A stretch of 64,000 nt of DNA from Aldehydirespirator sp965204875 (GTDB taxonomy: Bacteria > Actinomycetota > Acidimicrobiia > Acidimicrobiales > Aldehydirespiratoraceae). The stretch is from positions 1,674,001 to 1,738,000 of the forward strand of contig OZ242020.1 in the NCBI GenBank assembly GCA_965204875.1, in the 5' to 3' direction. This document shows, piece by piece, positions 63,723-64,000 of the stretch. The translations under genes and the position numbers were made by a program. Under the pieces are notes generated by a model. The model was given only the letters and a program-made list of their open reading frames with translations, made no database searches and was not told the DNA's origin. The first letter of the stretch is position 1. Every line of letters begins with the position of its first letter.

Positions 63723-64000
63723 GGCCCTTCGCGTTTTTGTGGGATGGGGGTTGCTGGTGTCGGTTGGGTTCATGTTATGAGGAGTGCTCGGGTTTGGTAG
63801 TTGGTGGGGTTGGTGAAGCCGTGGGCGGTGCGTCGTAGGATTTGTAGGAGGTTGTTGATGCCCTCGATGCGGCCGTTGCTGGGTCGGCTGGTGTGGTGCC
63901 ATGCGAGGATTTCGGGGCTCCATTGGATGATGGTGTCTACGATTTTGTGGTATTCGGGTAGCTTGCCGGTTTGGTAGAGGTCACAGAACCGGTCAAGGGC
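63723..64000 (-). mobile_element. Second ISL3-family element copy, truncated by the window edge
   Basis: The inward end GGCCCTTCGCG and everything to base 64000 match the right end of the element at 2235-3586 with no difference I can see over 278 bases, in opposite orientation. The bases left of it (63715-63722, ATCAAGTG) are the expected target duplication; its partner lies outside the window. Confidence 0.93.
63770..64000 (-). CDS. ISL3-family transposase, C-terminal 76 residues
   Basis: Stop at 63772-63770 (47 bases from the element end, the same spacing as in the complete copy). The visible part carries AWHHTSRPSNGRIEGINNL with the catalytic Glu and ends RALLIT. The start lies beyond the right edge. 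Probably a full-length, near-identical copy of the gene at 2343-3539. Confidence 0.93.
   Translation of the reverse strand, partial: ALDRFCDLYQTGKLPEYHKIVDTIIQWSPEILAWHHTSRPSNGRIEGINNLLQILRRTAHGFTNPTNYQTRALLIT

Overview
This is a high-GC actinobacterial chromosome segment. It is most likely from an uncultivated marine or host-associated member of the Acidimicrobiia; that placement is inferred, not proven. The hints are the very GC-rich third codon positions, a BsaP-like biotin synthase auxiliary gene fused by overlap to bioB, secreted proteins with long Thr stalks and RCC1/Calx-beta domains, and a trimethylamine/TMAO catabolic block. No rRNA, tRNA or CRISPR array was recognised.

Layout. (1) 1-11.2 kb is an accessory island. 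It holds a Thr-rich lipoprotein cut by the window edge, a large secreted-protein pseudogene split by an ISL3-family element (clean 8-bp target duplication) and further broken by a stop and a frameshift, an AbiE-type toxin-antitoxin pair whose toxin carries an in-frame TGA, and a second nucleotidyltransferase/HTH pair. The island ends inside livM: the ORF at 10352-11677 joins island-type sequence to the C-terminal third of a branched-chain amino-acid permease. (2) 11.8-16.1 kb is the rest of a liv-type ABC operon (binding lipoprotein, livF, livG) with an RCC1-repeat gene between livF and livG. (3) 16.3-24.8 kb has bioB-bsaP, an APH-like kinase, a 1,070-residue secreted RCC1/Calx-beta protein, a luciferase-like monooxygenase and an MFS exporter. 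(4) 25.1-31.5 kb is a gmaS-mgsABC-like N-methylglutamate module followed by an unknown 151-residue protein and an FAD amine oxidase-like protein. (5) 31.6-36.8 kb is a tight signalling cassette: REC-PP2C phosphatase, RsbW-like kinase, periplasmic-binding lipoprotein and membrane histidine kinase.

(6) 36.9-38.2 kb is a second DAO-family oxidase. (7) 38.2-42.9 kb is a small defence/toxin-antitoxin island: orphan VapB-like antitoxin, DarT-DarG with a RAMA-like C-terminal domain on DarG, an ISL3 remnant, a nucleotidyltransferase/HTH pair, a DUF2442 protein and a nuclease fragment, with short duplicated sequences at its edges. (8) 43-51.6 kb (minus strand) holds malate synthase G, trimethylamine monooxygenase, TMAO demethylase, a small membrane protein, three tiny membrane proteins and an Amt ammonium/methylammonium channel. 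(9) 51.8-57.5 kb has small membrane proteins, an XRE-cupin regulator and a divergent sugar ABC importer with a NagB-like enzyme. (10) 57.6-63.6 kb has an SLH-domain surface protein, then Gfo/Idh/MocA, a BadF-type sugar kinase and a GH4 hydrolase. (11) A second copy of the ISL3 element, in opposite orientation, runs off the right edge.

How it fits together. Tmm makes TMAO from trimethylamine and Tdm demethylates it to dimethylamine plus formaldehyde. The GMAS/MgsABC module would handle monomethylamine via N-methylglutamate, and Amt would import the cation. A dimethylamine monooxygenase is not in the window, so the route is incomplete here. The sugar genes look like uptake and breakdown of an amino-sugar oligosaccharide.
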